Notes under the pieces: generated by a model
What the model was told of the DNA's origin: nothing
What the model saw: the letters and a program-made list of their open reading frames with translations, nothing else
The model's database searches: none
Shown here: piece after piece, positions 53,152 to 63,077 of the stretch
Position numbering within the stretch: the stretch's first letter is position 1
Layout: each line of letters opens with the position of its first letter
NCBI RefSeq assembly: GCF_040784915.1
Contig: NZ_CP160797.1
Location: forward strand, 2,346,137-2,410,136
Length of the DNA stretch: 64,000 nucleotides
Direction of reading: 5' to 3'
Origin: Bacillus vallismortis
GTDB lineage: Bacteria; Bacillota; Bacilli; Bacillales; Bacillaceae
Position numbers and translations under genes: made by a program

Positions 53152-53955
53152 CTAATCAATGATATTTTCTAATCCATACACAAGCTGGTCAATCTTCATG
53201 ACTTGTTCGACTGACAGTTTAACACCTGACATGAAAGAAGCGCGGTTATAGGAATCATGGCGAATCTGAAGCATTTGGCCATCCATGCCGAACATGACTT
53301 CCTGATGTGCGATCAGCCCCGGAAGACGCACGCTGTGCAAGCGGATACCGTTTTGCTCCGCTCCTCTTGCTCCTGGGAGAATTTCTTTTTCATCGGGATG
53401 TCCTTGTTGTTTTTCTTTACGGACTTCTGAAATCATTTCCGCTGTTTTAAGTGCAGTTCCGCTCGGTGCGTCAAGCTTTTGGTCATGGTGAAGCTCAATA
53501 ATTTCTACATCCTCAAAGTAGTTGGCAGCCATTTTCGAAAATTTCATCATCAGCACCGCACCAAGTGCAAAGTTTGGAGCGATGATGGCTCCGATTCCCT
53601 TCTCTTCTGTTAGAGACGTGAGCTCATTTAAATCATCTTCTGAGAAACCGGTCGTTCCGACAACAGGACGAACTCCGTACTCTAATGCAATTTTTGTATG
53701 TATTTTCCCAATTTCAGGCGTTGTTAAATCAATTAAGACATCCGGCTGTGTTTCTGTAAAGCAGGCATGGATATCTGTGTAAATCAGAGCCTCTGACTCA
53801 ACAGACATCACATCAGATAATTTTTGCCGGTCGTATGTATGGTCAATGGCCCCAACAAGGTCAAACTGAGGTGTTCGTTCCGCCAATTTCACAGCTTCCT
53901 GCCCCATTCTTCCACGCGGCCCTGCAATGACTACTTTAATTGTTTCGTTTGACAT
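53152..53955 (-). CDS. dapB: 4-hydroxy-tetrahydrodipicolinate reductase
   Basis: A 267-aa Rossmann enzyme of lysine, peptidoglycan and dipicolinate synthesis. The cofactor loop [15 protein letters not shown] (near 9-23) and the signature [19 protein letters not shown] (near 150-168) with catalytic His and Lys are intact. The start is the second ATG, 6 nt after GGAG. It lies 15 bp upstream of mgsA in the same operon. Confidence 0.95.
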   Translation of the reverse strand: MSNETIKVVIAGPRGRMGQEAVKLAERTPQFDLVGAIDHTYDRQKLSDVMSVESEALIYTDIHACFTETQPDVLIDLTTPEIGKIHTKIALEYGVRPVVGTTGFSEDDLNELTSLTEEKGIGAIIAPNFALGAVLMMKFSKMAANYFEDVEIIELHHDQKLDAPSGTALKTAEMISEVRKEKQQGHPDEKEILPGARGAEQNGIRLHSVRLPGLIAHQEVMFGMDGQMLQIRHDSYNRASFMSGVKLSVEQVMKIDQLVYGLENIID

Positions 53956-53966
53956 CATGATCTCCT

Positions 53967-54302
53967 CTACTTTCCTTCTTCTATTCTAGTCCAGCGATCT
54001 TTATCTCTCGTATTAAATTTATACATCACTCGGTCGTGGGCTTCCTCTAATGAAATATCAAGTGAGTTGGCTAAACAAACCAACACAAACAGCACGTCGC
54101 CCATTTCCTCTTCCATGCTTTTATCATCTTCAGTCGCTTTTTTTGGTTTTTCTCCATAACGATGATTGACTTCTCTGGCAAGCTCGCCCAGTTCTTCGGT
54201 CAGCCTTGCCATCATGGCAAGCGGGCTGAAATACCCTTCTTTAAATTGGCCAATGTAACGGTCTACCTCAGCCTGTATGTCTTTCATTGTTTTTTCACTC
54301 AC
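53967..54302 (-). CDS. ypjD: YpjD, MazG-like nucleotide pyrophosphohydrolase
   Basis: A 111-aa MazG/NTP-PPase domain. Metal-binding EExxE is in [12 protein letters not shown] near 34-45, and the second cluster [12 protein letters not shown] near 64-75 supplies ED. It probably hydrolyses non-canonical nucleotides; the natural substrate is not known. The start is GTG 54302 with AGGAGG 9 nt upstream. It is first in the operon through birA and is divergent from ypjC. Confidence 0.92.
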   Translation of the reverse strand: MSEKTMKDIQAEVDRYIGQFKEGYFSPLAMMARLTEELGELAREVNHRYGEKPKKATEDDKSMEEEMGDVLFVLVCLANSLDISLEEAHDRVMYKFNTRDKDRWTRIEEGK

Positions 54303-54330
54303 TGCACGAAACCTCCTATCATCCTCTTAC

Positions 54331-54359
54331 ATGTTAGCTAATTCAGATACGTTTGACAA
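54331..54359 (-). promoter_or_regulatory. SigA promoter of the ypjD-dapB operon
   Basis: On the minus strand TTGTCA (54354-54359) and TAACAT (54331-54336) are spaced 17 bp. Confidence 0.7.
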
Positions 54360-54373
54360 ATGTTTAAGCACGT

Positions 54374-54402
54374 TTGCTGTTTTCTTTTTCATCCACTATA
54401 AT
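54374..54402 (+). promoter_or_regulatory. SigA promoter of ypjC
   Basis: TTGCTG (54374-54379) and TATAAT (54397-54402) are spaced 17 bp, back to back with the ypjD promoter. Confidence 0.7.
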
Positions 54403-54441
54403 ATAAACGCTATCCAATGGAAGGAAAAGGGGTTTTGTGTG

Positions 54442-55314
54442 ATGCTTGGAGAAATTAGATTAAAAAACATATTTTTCATTTTAATCGGAGCGGCAATTTT
54501 TTCATTCGGCTTGGTTCATTTCAATATGCAGAACAATCTGGCTGAGGGCGGTTTTACAGGTATTACACTTTTGCTTTATGCCCTTTTCCATATCAGCCCC
54601 TCTATCTCGAACCTGGTTTTGAACATCCCGATCTTTTTTATCGGCTGGCGTTTACTTGGCAGGACTATGTTTGTTTATACCCTTGTCGGCACTGTCGCCT
54701 TGTCTTTGTTCCTCAGCATCTTTCAGCGATATGAAATACATATGCCTCTTCAGCATGATTTAGCGCTCGCTGCTTTATTTGCCGGCGTGTTTATCGGAGC
54801 CGGATTAGGAATTATATTTAAGTTTGGCGGAACGACAGGCGGGGTTGATATTATCGCCCGTTTGGTCAATAAGTATTTTGGGATTCCGATGGGCAGAACG
54901 ATGTTTGCTTTCGATGCCTGCGTCATTATTTTGTCTTTGCTTACTTATCTCTCCTATAAAGAAGCGATGTATACCCTGGTGGCTGTATTTGTAGCTGCAA
55001 AACTCATTGATTTTATTCAGGAAGGCGGATACACTGCTAAAGGCGCTACGATCATCTCATCGAAAAACGACCGGATTCAGAAAAAGATTCTTGAAGAAAT
55101 GGAACGAGGCGTCACCATTTTGAAAGGACAGGGTTCCTATACAAAAGAGGATATAGATGTCCTTTATTGTGTGGTGCCGAAAAACGAATTGGTAATGCTG
55201 AAAAGTGTGATTAACTCCGTTGATCCTCATGCCTTTGTGGCGGTAAGCGATGTCCACGATGTGCTCGGAGAAGGATTTACGCTTGATGAAAATAAAAATC
55301 CGCTTCCCCGCTGA
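54442..55314 (+). CDS. ypjC: YpjC, YitT-family membrane protein (DUF161/DUF2179)
   Basis: A 290-aa protein with five to six membrane spans (about residues 10-175) and a C-terminal cytoplasmic DUF2179 domain (about 220-280) of ferredoxin-like type, containing GVTILKGQGSYTKEDIDVLY. The family includes YitT and YvjA; transport is suspected but not shown. ATG 54442 gives the known length; the GTG just before it (54439) has better spacing to AAGGGG and is an alternative. Confidence 0.9.
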   Translation: MLGEIRLKNIFFILIGAAIFSFGLVHFNMQNNLAEGGFTGITLLLYALFHISPSISNLVLNIPIFFIGWRLLGRTMFVYTLVGTVALSLFLSIFQRYEIHMPLQHDLALAALFAGVFIGAGLGIIFKFGGTTGGVDIIARLVNKYFGIPMGRTMFAFDACVIILSLLTYLSYKEAMYTLVAVFVAAKLIDFIQEGGYTAKGATIISSKNDRIQKKILEEMERGVTILKGQGSYTKEDIDVLYCVVPKNELVMLKSVINSVDPHAFVAVSDVHDVLGEGFTLDENKNPLPR

Positions 55315-55323
55315 CATTTAATT

Positions 55324-55349
55324 ACAAAAAGGGCGGCAGCTGCCGCCCC
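55324..55349 (-). terminator. ypjB terminator
   Basis: GGGCGGCAGCTGCCGCCC is a perfect 18-nt palindrome followed by TTTTT on the minus strand. No T run on the plus side, so ypjC may use it poorly. Confidence 0.85.
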
Positions 55350-55355
55350 TCATGC

Positions 55356-56150
55356 TTATTTAGGGTAGTCCCGTTTTTTCAGCTTGTTTTTTTCCGCTTT
55401 GTATTTTCTGTAGCCGACATAGGTGAGAGCAGTAATAATGATACTGCCGGTTGTGATCATCACCCAGAGCAAAGACGGATCAGCATCATCCTCTTCCACC
55501 CTGTCAAATACGTTTTTCAGATCATGCTGAAGAAGGGATAGCCGTTCAAGCTTCGTGCTCTCGGTCATTTGCTGAAATTCCTCTTGCTCAATGACTTCTA
55601 TATGTTTTCCGACTGTTTCAAGCTGATCCTCTGATACATCGATTGTAAGACTGGGATAAATCAAATCATATAAACTGATAAATTCATTCCATTTTTCATG
55701 AAAGCTCGTGCTTTCATTCTTTTGAACATCCTGCTTAAGTTCAGCAAAGGCTTCCATAATCGGTTTTTCCAGTGAGCCCCAAAGCGGAACGGATCGATTC
55801 TCAACCGCATCCACCAGCATTCTGAATTGCGCGGCTGCTCTGAGTTTTTGTATATCTGATGTATCAGTCTGCTTTAAGCTCCGTACCATATCGTTATAGC
55901 CCAGTGTGATTTGACGGATTTGGGCTCCGGTTAGCATGAGGTCTTGCTGTTTTTTTTCAGCGGATTTTAATGTTTTTTCAAAATAATCCAAGACTTGCAG
56001 CGCCTCTTCATATTTCGACTGGCGGGTCATTTGAAAGACTGTATCGGATAAATCATTCAATTCTTCGAGGCTTCCCCGCTCTGCAGCCTTGGCATTTCCA
56101 TTATAAAAAATAAGAGCAATCAACAAACAGATCGTCAGCTTTCGTTTCAT
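55356..56150 (-). CDS. ypjB: Sporulation protein YpjB
   Basis: A 264-aa protein with an N-terminal signal peptide (KRKLTICLLIALIFYNGNAKA), a long helical extracytoplasmic domain, and a C-terminal membrane anchor near 226-248 followed by a basic tail (KYKAEKNKLKKRDYPK). It is annotated as a sporulation protein in Bacillus, but the mechanism is unknown. ATG 56150 follows GGGAGGG. It is 68 bp from ypjA on the same strand. Confidence 0.88.
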   Translation of the reverse strand: MKRKLTICLLIALIFYNGNAKAAERGSLEELNDLSDTVFQMTRQSKYEEALQVLDYFEKTLKSAEKKQQDLMLTGAQIRQITLGYNDMVRSLKQTDTSDIQKLRAAAQFRMLVDAVENRSVPLWGSLEKPIMEAFAELKQDVQKNESTSFHEKWNEFISLYDLIYPSLTIDVSEDQLETVGKHIEVIEQEEFQQMTESTKLERLSLLQHDLKNVFDRVEEDDADPSLLWVMITTGSIIITALTYVGYRKYKAEKNKLKKRDYPK

Positions 56151-56218
56151 GCAGGTCCCTCCCACTCTCTCTCCTTACAGAATATGAAGAAAGGGACAAG
56201 GATAGACCAAGATTGTCT

Positions 56219-56812
56219 TTACATCAGGTCAAGCTTTGTTTGCTTTTTTGAAACCACTAAAAAGTAAGCTAGCCCGATTGAAAAGATGCTGAGCCAAAAT
56301 GTTCCGTACCCTATATCTGTCATATAATCAGAAAGCATAGAGTATTGAGGCATCATGTCAAACAAGTAATCAATGACATCGTTATGCAGCGTCCAGACTG
56401 CAGCAATTGCAAGATGCCAAAAAGAAAAACGAAAATACGGACTGTACAATACGCCTTGGACCGCCATTGCAAAATGCGAGGCAATCAGCATATAGCCCTC
56501 CCACGGCAAGTCACCTGTTACAGCCAGCACAAGAAAATTCATAGCGACCGCCCATAGACCGTACTTTACGAGGGTGACTAGCGCAAGCGCCTCAAAGAGC
56601 GGAGCGTTCCGTTTCATGATAAAGGCGAGCAGCACAAACAGAAAGAAAAATGTTGCTGTCGGACTGTCCGGAACAAAAATCAGGAAACGGGCCGGTGTCT
56701 CCAGAAGCTGCGGCAAGTACCAATAGTACCCGTAAACCGTTCCCAGAAAATTAATGGCTAAGACAAGAATCAGCATCGGGCGCTGTCCTAATACATATTG
56801 AAACCATTTCAC
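56219..56812 (-). CDS. ypjA: YpjA, DUF1405 membrane protein
   Basis: A 197-aa polytopic membrane protein with about six spans and the family motif INFLGTVYGYYWYLPQL near residue 20 and FVPDSPTATFFFLF near 46. The start is GTG 56812. ATG at codon 13 (56776) has AGGACAG upstream and would give 185 aa, a length I recall for strain 168. I prefer GTG because the preceding residues resemble other family members. The function is unknown. Confidence 0.85.
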   Translation of the reverse strand: MKWFQYVLGQRPMLILVLAINFLGTVYGYYWYLPQLLETPARFLIFVPDSPTATFFFLFVLLAFIMKRNAPLFEALALVTLVKYGLWAVAMNFLVLAVTGDLPWEGYMLIASHFAMAVQGVLYSPYFRFSFWHLAIAAVWTLHNDVIDYLFDMMPQYSMLSDYMTDIGYGTFWLSIFSIGLAYFLVVSKKQTKLDLM

Positions 56813-56851
56813 ATCATATCAACTCTCAGTCTGTAAAAAATAAGGTGTCCA

Positions 56852-56882
56852 TATAAAAAAGCTGACGCCGGGTCAGCTTTTG
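56852..56882 (-). terminator. qcrABC terminator
   Basis: AAAGCTGAC and GTCAGCTTT arms around CCGGC, then TTTTT on the minus strand, between qcrC and ypjA. Confidence 0.88.
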
Positions 56883-56924
56883 ATATTCAAAGTATATCCT
56901 TCCATTACACCATTCACAATATGT

Positions 56925-57692
56925 TTATTTTGCGGTTGTTTCCGAAATGAATTTCGCAAGTTCTTCGAGCTGCTTATCATTCCCTTTAAACACACCCGCC
57001 GGCATTTGGCCTTTCCCTTCGACAGCGATTTTTTTGATTTCTTCCGGTTTCAGTCCAGTGTCCACTAATGAAGGCCCGGCCGCTCCCCCTTGAAGGTTAT
57101 CCCCATGGCAAGAAATACAGCCCTGCTCCTTAAAAATCTTATATCCTTCCGCATTGGTGTCAATGTCGGCTTCTTTTGTGATTTTTCCCTGTTCTTCTGC
57201 CTTGGCCCAGTCGTGAGTCGCAACTGACTGCCACGTCAAAAATACAGCAGCGGAAATGGCCAGAAGCATCATACCGACAGCAACAGGACGCTTCCAAGGC
57301 CTTCTTTCCGTTCCTCTGTCAAGAAATGGCGCCAAAAGCAGGGCGCCAAAAGCGAGCCCCGGCATAATCATGGCGCCGACTACTGTAAAGCTCCCGGCGG
57401 CGTATTCATACTTCAACAGCTGGTATAAGAAAAGAAAATACCAATCCGGCAACGGAATATAACCAGTATCAGTCGGGTCCGCCATCCGCTCCAAAGGCGG
57501 CTGATGCACAATCGTCAAAACAAGAAAACCGATCAGAAAGACAGCGCCAACCATCCATTCCTTCAACAAGAAATTCGGCCAGAAAGCCTCTGTTTTCCCC
57601 GGATACTCCGAATAATCCTTCGGTATATTCGGCTTTTTTTCAGCCGGTATCCTTGAGTCGCCTACAAATTTCATCCCTTTGCCCCGGTGCAT
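56925..57692 (-). CDS. qcrC: Menaquinol:cytochrome c reductase, cytochrome b/c subunit
   Basis: A 255-aa fusion of a subunit IV-like part with three membrane spans (about 45-150) and a C-terminal cytochrome c domain. The single haem c motif is CISCH near residue 192 and an axial Met is in GKGQMPAGVF near 227. It passes electrons to cytochrome c in the B. subtilis b6c-type complex. It starts 34 bp after qcrB. Confidence 0.95.
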   Translation of the reverse strand: MHRGKGMKFVGDSRIPAEKKPNIPKDYSEYPGKTEAFWPNFLLKEWMVGAVFLIGFLVLTIVHQPPLERMADPTDTGYIPLPDWYFLFLYQLLKYEYAAGSFTVVGAMIMPGLAFGALLLAPFLDRGTERRPWKRPVAVGMMLLAISAAVFLTWQSVATHDWAKAEEQGKITKEADIDTNAEGYKIFKEQGCISCHGDNLQGGAAGPSLVDTGLKPEEIKKIAVEGKGQMPAGVFKGNDKQLEELAKFISETTAK

Positions 57693-57726
57693 GTCATCCC
57701 CTCCCTTTTATTCGCAGATCAAGAGT

Positions 57727-58401
57727 TTAAAGCGGTCCTGAAATCCCCTGCTTTCGGATCATAATAAAATGTGCAGCCATCAGCCCGAACAATGCGGCGG
57801 GAAGAAAGAATACATGGATCGCAAAAAACCTAGTCAGCGTTTGGGCGCCTACAATATCCGGGTGCCCCGCAAGGAGTGTTTTGACTTGCGTCCCGATCAA
57901 AGGCGTGGCTTCAGCGATCTGCAGCCCGACTTTTGTTGCGAACAAAGCCTTCATGTCCCAAGGCAGCAAGTAGCCTGTAAAGCCAAGCCCGAGCATGACA
58001 AAAAAGATCAGCACACCGACAATCCAGTTCAGCTCGCGCGGCTTTTTATACGCCCCTTGGAAAAAGACCCTCAGCGTATGTAAAAACATCATCACAATGA
58101 CCAGGCTCGCACCCCAGTGGTGCATCCCCCTGACAATCTGGCCGAATGCCACTTCATTTTGCAAATAATATACCGATTCCCAGGCATTTTTAATATCAGG
58201 CACATAGTACATCGTTAAAAACATTCCAGATAACACTTGGATAACGGTTACAAAAAACGTCAGTCCCCCAAAGCAATACACAAACGCAGAGAAATGATGG
58301 GCGGGATTTACATGTTCCGGTACTTCGTGATCGGCAATATCCCTCCACATCGGTGTAATATCAAGCCGCTCATCTACCCAGTCATAAATTTTGTTCAGCA
58401 T
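57727..58401 (-). CDS. qcrB: Menaquinol:cytochrome c reductase, cytochrome b subunit
   Basis: A 224-aa cytochrome b6-like protein with four membrane spans. Haem ligand histidines are in VRGMHHWGASLVIVMMFLHT near 91-110 and FFAIHVFFLPAALFGLMAAH near 192-211. Cys in the N-terminal VYCFGG allows the extra covalent haem expected for b6-type proteins. ATG 58401 follows AAGGGTG and begins directly after qcrA. A frame 11 codons longer overlaps qcrA without a ribosome site. Confidence 0.95.
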   Translation of the reverse strand: MLNKIYDWVDERLDITPMWRDIADHEVPEHVNPAHHFSAFVYCFGGLTFFVTVIQVLSGMFLTMYYVPDIKNAWESVYYLQNEVAFGQIVRGMHHWGASLVIVMMFLHTLRVFFQGAYKKPRELNWIVGVLIFFVMLGLGFTGYLLPWDMKALFATKVGLQIAEATPLIGTQVKTLLAGHPDIVGAQTLTRFFAIHVFFLPAALFGLMAAHFIMIRKQGISGPL

Positions 58402-58402
58402 G

Positions 58403-58906
58403 TCACCCTTCCCCCTTAGGCTTTGCTTTTCCAAGATACAGGAAGCCGTCTTTTACTTCTTGCTCATAATGATCAAGAGGCGCTAGCGGCGGCGTGCCCG
58501 GGACATTGGTGCCGTCCTTTTCATAGAGTCCGTAATGGCATGGACAAAAGAATTTATTCGGATTTTTAGGATCACTATTCCAGTTCACCGTACATCCTAA
58601 ATGTTTGCAAATTGGCGAAAGCGCTACAATTTCATCCCCGTTTTTGAAGACCCAGGCTGATCTTGACTCTTCTGACTCATACCAGGCATCGACTTGATTA
58701 ATTTTGAAATCAAAACGCTGCGGTTCTTTTGTCAGCTCATCTACGCTGACAACCTGAACCATATCCTGCTTTCCTGTCGATTTTAATACCGGGTCGAGTG
58801 CAAAGCGAACCATAGGCATGAGCATACTAGCCGCCATAAAACCCCCTACGCCTGTAAGCGTATAATTTAAAAATTGACGTCTGGATATATCATGTTTTCC
58901 GCCCAT
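58403..58906 (-). CDS. qcrA: Menaquinol:cytochrome c reductase, Rieske subunit
   Basis: A 167-aa Rieske protein. The 2Fe-2S cluster ligands are C100 and H102 (CKHLGC) plus C121 and H124 (CPCHYG), with C105 and C123 forming the stabilising disulfide. The N-terminus has a twin-arginine signal SRRQFLN followed by one membrane span, as known for folded Tat-exported Rieske proteins. It is first in qcrABC behind a good SigA-type promoter. Confidence 0.96.
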   Translation of the reverse strand: MGGKHDISRRQFLNYTLTGVGGFMAASMLMPMVRFALDPVLKSTGKQDMVQVVSVDELTKEPQRFDFKINQVDAWYESEESRSAWVFKNGDEIVALSPICKHLGCTVNWNSDPKNPNKFFCPCHYGLYEKDGTNVPGTPPLAPLDHYEQEVKDGFLYLGKAKPKGEG

Positions 58907-58980
58907 CTTTTCTCCCCCCTCTAGGTCACCCCTGCAAACTGACTAAAATAGAAAATATTGCAATAACACTAGACACCCTC

Positions 58981-59009
58981 ATAATATATGAATCTCTCAA
59001 CAAGGTCAA
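58981..59009 (-). promoter_or_regulatory. qcrABC promoter
   Basis: On the minus strand TTGACC (59004-59009) and TATTAT (58981-58986) are spaced 17 bp. The start would lie about 68 nt before qcrA. Confidence 0.75.
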
Positions 59010-59048
59010 TATAGCCAAAATATTGTTTATCAGGAAATATAAGTGTTT

Positions 59049-59495
59049 TTATGAAGCGCTCCACAACTGTAACAAAACGTTCAAAATTTCAGCAGTGCGT
59101 TCATCTAATATTTTTCTTTTTAAAGAATCATTCAAATGCTCTAACGGAATAGACGGTGTCACAATGATTTCGCCTAATGCATGCTCATTTTTCCAATTTT
59201 CGTCAGATGTGAGCAGCACAACATGCGGAAATTCTGATTTGAGCTCTTCTCGCAAATCTTGTAGTCCATGAACGGTTTTTTCATTTCTATCAACATATGT
59301 ATAAGGGGGCAGTAAATATACCCGTCCCTTTAGCTGCCTTTCCAGTTCTTCTGACAGAAGCTGCGTGAATTCGCCTTTCTCGGCCGCCATTTTGAAATGG
59401 CCCCCTACTTTAATGTTAATTAGTGGAATGACAGCGGTATCAATATAATCTTTTGCTTGTAAATAGTCCTTGGCATCAGTGATTCTCCACCTCAT
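59049..59495 (-). CDS. ypiF: YpiF, DUF2487 family protein
   Basis: A 148-aa soluble protein starting MRWRITDAKDYLQAKDYIDT, conserved in Bacillus between qcrA and ypiB. The middle region VYLLPPYTYVDRNEKTVHGL and the following VLLTSDENW look like a compact alpha-beta domain. No catalytic motif is clear to me. Ribosome site AAGGGGGAG. Its closeness to qcrABC suggests co-expression, which I have not shown. Confidence 0.85.
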   Translation of the reverse strand: MRWRITDAKDYLQAKDYIDTAVIPLINIKVGGHFKMAAEKGEFTQLLSEELERQLKGRVYLLPPYTYVDRNEKTVHGLQDLREELKSEFPHVVLLTSDENWKNEHALGEIIVTPSIPLEHLNDSLKRKILDERTAEILNVLLQLWSAS

Positions 59496-59517
59496 CGTTC
59501 TCCCCCTTTACGACAAC

Positions 59518-59542
59518 AAGCCTTGCAATACGCTGCAAGGCT
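59518..59542 (-). terminator. Hairpin between ypiB and ypiF
   Basis: AGCCTTGCA and TGCAAGGCT form a perfect 9-bp stem with a 6-nt loop. The following T run is short (TTGTTG), so attenuation or partial termination is possible. Confidence 0.5.
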
Positions 59543-59549
59543 GGTCTTA

Positions 59550-60089
59550 TTATGTGAGCTGATTCAATTGGCGCGATAATTGTTCAAATGCGTCTTTATC
59601 ATGACGATCTAGCGCGTCGTCAATATCTTTTAATAATTTTTCTTTTTGGAATGTAGAAATAGCGTGCTCCAAAATTTGTTCAGCCAACCCCTGATCTTTT
59701 TTGTTCTCAAACAGATCCTTTGGAATATGCGGATTGGACTCCAGTACCGCCGCATACTCAGGTGAGCTGTAAGCTGAACGGAAATTAAGCTGGATAAACA
59801 AATCCTGTTGTTTATTTAATCTAATATCATGAAAAGATTTTTCCGCGTCGGTTGTCATAACATTCTCTTTATAGAACCGAAACGGAACTTCTTCAACACA
59901 ATGTGTTGACATGATGATGCCTCTCGGACAAAATTCTGCCTGCTCTACAAAATGAACCTTCTCCATGAGAGAATCATGGCTCATTAAGTAGTTCAAGATC
60001 CAAACGCACTCTCGGCGCTTTAACTGATAATGGTTTAAAAACCAACGGATAAAATCCTTTTTCTCATTGACAGAAACAGGGGTCTGCAT
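59550..60089 (-). CDS. ypiB: YpiB family protein
   Basis: A 179-aa protein with a UPF0302-type N-terminal region ([20 protein letters not shown] near residues 10-29) and a C-terminal helical part [20 protein letters not shown]. No enzyme motif is visible. ATG follows GAGGGAATT. It lies 71 bp downstream of ypiA on the same strand. Conserved in Bacillus; function unknown. Confidence 0.88.
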   Translation of the reverse strand: MQTPVSVNEKKDFIRWFLNHYQLKRRECVWILNYLMSHDSLMEKVHFVEQAEFCPRGIIMSTHCVEEVPFRFYKENVMTTDAEKSFHDIRLNKQQDLFIQLNFRSAYSSPEYAAVLESNPHIPKDLFENKKDQGLAEQILEHAISTFQKEKLLKDIDDALDRHDKDAFEQLSRQLNQLT

Positions 60090-60160
60090 GTAATTCCCTC
60101 CTCTATCGTTCGTATAATCTATATACTTATATGTTCCACATGAATGGTGATCATTCCTGC

Positions 60161-61432
60161 TTATCTAGAAAATTCATCTTCGATTCGCAAAATCGTTTCT
60201 TCCAGCTCTTCATTGGTTCCGTCAATTTCAAGAACCTTTTTCAAAAGCGGCAGCGCTTCTTTTTGAAGGCCTTCTTCTAACAGGAAGCTTCCGTATTCAT
60301 ATAAGAAATCTCTGTCATCCCGGTAGTGAAGAAAGGCAGCCTCAAAGGATTGTTTTGCTTTCTCGTAATGCTCCAATTCGGTATATGCGCTTGCAAGATA
60401 CCAGTTGTATTTCGGATCTTCTTCTCCGTAGCCGCGCACCTCTTGAATAAGATCAATGATCAGTTCATAATCCTCTTCTTTATGATACACGGCAAGCAGT
60501 GTATGAAGTGCTTCGACGAAGCCCGGATCAAGCGCAAGCGCCTCCTGAAGCAGCTTTTTCCCATCTTCTGACTTCCCGATTTTCAAGGCCATTTTTGCAG
60601 CATAGAGGAAAAGTTCTTTGTTATATTCATCATAACTGATACCCTCTTTTGCCGTTTTTAATGCCTCTTCATACATTCCTTCAGCTTCATAGCTTTTCGA
60701 AAGCGGCATATAAAGTGAAGAATAAGACGGATCAAGCCCCTTTAAATCAGACAGCTGCTTAATCGCTGTTTTAACAAACCCCGCCTGTAAGGCTGTAAAC
60801 CCATAGCCGAAAATCGTATTAGGATCAGGATTCTCATCAGCAGCTTTCTCGTACCACGGAATGGCATCCTCAAATTCACCTGAGGCACTTAACGATTCTG
60901 CAAGTCTTTGATGGACGTTAACGCCACCGATCTCACTCTGCTCCTCAGCCGTTGTTTTAAAATATTGAACCGCTTTTGCATAGGCTCCCTGAGTAAAGTA
61001 AAGTTCACCCAGTGCGAAATCAATAATGGGTTCATTGGCCAAAATGGACTTTGCTTGTAAAAGCTTTTGTTCACTGACTTCGAATAACCCCTGCATCTGA
61101 TAAAGATCCGCCATAAGCAGCAAACTTTCCGGATATGATGGATCTGTTTCCGGAATGGTTTCCAGCACAGCGAGGGCTTTTTCTTCTTCGTCAATATCTA
61201 TTAAAAGTTCAGCATAAAAATTCGTCAGTTCTGTTTCATTCGGATATAAATCATGTAAGTCACTGATCAGTGAAATCGCTTTTTCTACATTGCCCCACTC
61301 GTAATACAGCTGGGCTGCGATGGCTTTATCTTCATCATGGAGCTGTTTTTCGGCTTTTGACAGAGTATTGAGGCCTTTTTCTGTTTCACCTGCTTCAACT
61401 AATTTTATGGCTTCTTGAATCAATGTATTCAA
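60161..61432 (-). CDS. ypiA: YpiA, tetratricopeptide-repeat protein
   Basis: A 423-aa cytosolic protein almost entirely of TPR helices, with about ten repeats such as [20 protein letters not shown] and [23 protein letters not shown] proteins scaffold other proteins; the partner is unknown. The start is TTG 61432, 10 nt after AAAGGA, giving the accepted length; an ATG twelve codons upstream is in frame. It heads ypiA-ypiB, 300 bp after the aroE terminator. Confidence 0.88.
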   Translation of the reverse strand: MNTLIQEAIKLVEAGETEKGLNTLSKAEKQLHDEDKAIAAQLYYEWGNVEKAISLISDLHDLYPNETELTNFYAELLIDIDEEEKALAVLETIPETDPSYPESLLLMADLYQMQGLFEVSEQKLLQAKSILANEPIIDFALGELYFTQGAYAKAVQYFKTTAEEQSEIGGVNVHQRLAESLSASGEFEDAIPWYEKAADENPDPNTIFGYGFTALQAGFVKTAIKQLSDLKGLDPSYSSLYMPLSKSYEAEGMYEEALKTAKEGISYDEYNKELFLYAAKMALKIGKSEDGKKLLQEALALDPGFVEALHTLLAVYHKEEDYELIIDLIQEVRGYGEEDPKYNWYLASAYTELEHYEKAKQSFEAAFLHYRDDRDFLYEYGSFLLEEGLQKEALPLLKKVLEIDGTNEELEETILRIEDEFSR

Positions 61433-61468
61433 ATCGGACCGGTCCTTTCTTTTCCTATACAACATCAA

Positions 61469-61779
61469 CCATACAAAAAACTTTATTTGTTGGGGTTAAT
61501 CTTATCATAATTCAGACGATTGCCCCCGGCAAATAAGATGCTTGCTGTACGGCAGGGAATGATTGAGTCTTTTTAGTTTACCAAAAGATCTTGAGATAGA
61601 AAATGAAAAAAGGAAGATCGCCCTCTGTACAGTAAAGCAGCTCTCTGACCTGCCGGCTTGTAAGTAAAGCAAATCCCCCCTTTTCGTTTTTCTTTTCCCT
61701 CTATAAGACAAGCTATGTTTTTTTCCTTGAATTATGATTCTTACAGCCAATCCGCACAAAAAATCCTGAAGCAAGAACT
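61469..61779 (-). other. Intergenic region between aroE and ypiA
   Basis: About 310 bp without a supported gene. It should hold the ypiA promoter: TAAACT near 61575 on the minus strand is a possible -10, but its -35 is poor. An 89-codon frame here overlaps the aroE terminator and lacks a ribosome site. I see nothing else of substance. Confidence 0.5.
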
Positions 61780-61788
61780 TCAGGATTT
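61760..61788 (-). terminator. aroE terminator
   Basis: AAATCCTGAAG and CTTCAGGATTT form an 11-bp stem around TTCTTG, followed by TTT. It overlaps the last aroE codons and ends the aromatic supraoperon. Confidence 0.9.
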
Positions 61789-63066
61789 GTTTGAAAGCGT
61801 CGTTAAATGCTCGAAGAAGGTTGGATAAGAGACATGAATGGCATCTGTCTGCTCGATTTCAATCGGCTCCTCCGTTATAGAGGAAGCGATGCCAAGCATC
61901 ATTCCGATTCGATGATCTCCATGACTGGACACTGTGGCGCCGCCTTTTAGTGTTTGTTTGCCATGAATCATCATTCCATCTGCTGTCGGTTCAATCTCAG
62001 CACCCAGCTTACGAAGCTCGGAAACCACAGTGTCAATGCGGTTTGTTTCTTTTACTTTAAGCTCTGCCGCGTCCTTAATTACGGTGATTCCTTCCGCCTG
62101 AGTCGCAAGAAGCGCGATGATAGGGATTTCATCAATTAAACGCGGAATAATATTTCCTCCGATTTCAACCGCTTTTAGAGATGACGTTTCTATGACCAAA
62201 TCTCCGTAAGGCTCCGCACTGCTGTCAGCAGACGGTTTGATGTCAAGTTTTGCCCCCATGTTTTGAAGGACGTCAATGATACCTGTCCGAGTCGGATTTA
62301 AACCTACGTTTTTCAGTACAATGCTGCTGTTTGGAACCATTGCACCCGCAGCAAGGAAAAACGCCGCTGAAGAAATGTCCCCAGGAACAAAAATATCTGC
62401 AGCTGTCAGTTTCTGGCCTCCTGCAATAGAAACACTCGTTTGATCTTCAGAAAGTTTAACCCCAAAAGCAGAAAGCATCCGCTCAGTGTGGTCACGAGAT
62501 TTATGAGACTCTGTGACGGTTGTTGTGCCCTCAGCTTGCAGTCCGGCCAGCAAAACAGCCGATTTAATTTGCGCGCTTGCAACAGGTGAGACAAAATCAA
62601 TTCCTTTTAATGAAGCGCCGCTCACTGACAGAGGTGTAAATTCTCCGCCGGATCTGCCGTCGATTTTAGCCCCCATTTGTTTCAAAGGCTCAGTTACACG
62701 TTTCATAGGGCGCTTTGCAATGCTCTCATCTCCAGCTACCGCACTGTAAAAAGGACGGCCCGCCAAAATTCCGAGCATCAGGCGAATCGTTGTGCCTGAA
62801 TTTCCGACGTCTAAAAAGCTTTCTGGCTCGCTCAGGGAATCGATTCCTTTTCCGTAAATCACTACATCGCTGCCGTTTTGCTCGATTTGAACACCCATTT
62901 TTCTAAAGCAATCGATCGTGCTCAGACAATCCGCTCCCGGCAGAAAGTTTTTAACAGTTGTTGTGCCTTTCGCCAGCGCCCCAAACATGACGGAGCGATG
63001 AGAAATGGATTTATCACCGGGAATCTGTATTTCTCCGTTTAAAGCCTGCACCTTTTCTCTTTTCAT
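61780..63066 (-). CDS. aroE: EPSP synthase
   Basis: A 428-aa 3-phosphoshikimate 1-carboxyvinyltransferase, sixth step of the shikimate pathway. [16 protein letters not shown] near residue 16-31, [14 protein letters not shown] near 91, and [12 protein letters not shown] near 388 are the substrate-binding segments. The GNSGTTIRL form is a class II type, generally less sensitive to glyphosate. In Bacillus naming this enzyme is aroE, not aroA. ATG 63066 follows GAGGTGG just after tyrA. Confidence 0.95.
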   Translation of the reverse strand: MKREKVQALNGEIQIPGDKSISHRSVMFGALAKGTTTVKNFLPGADCLSTIDCFRKMGVQIEQNGSDVVIYGKGIDSLSEPESFLDVGNSGTTIRLMLGILAGRPFYSAVAGDESIAKRPMKRVTEPLKQMGAKIDGRSGGEFTPLSVSGASLKGIDFVSPVASAQIKSAVLLAGLQAEGTTTVTESHKSRDHTERMLSAFGVKLSEDQTSVSIAGGQKLTAADIFVPGDISSAAFFLAAGAMVPNSSIVLKNVGLNPTRTGIIDVLQNMGAKLDIKPSADSSAEPYGDLVIETSSLKAVEIGGNIIPRLIDEIPIIALLATQAEGITVIKDAAELKVKETNRIDTVVSELRKLGAEIEPTADGMMIHGKQTLKGGATVSSHGDHRIGMMLGIASSITEEPIEIEQTDAIHVSYPTFFEHLTTLSNKS

Positions 63067-63077
63067 TATTTTCCACC

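Noticed and set aside
61505..61774. 89-codon minus-strand frame between aroE and ypiA
   Set aside because: It runs through the aroE terminator, has no ribosome site, and its composition looks like translated noncoding DNA.
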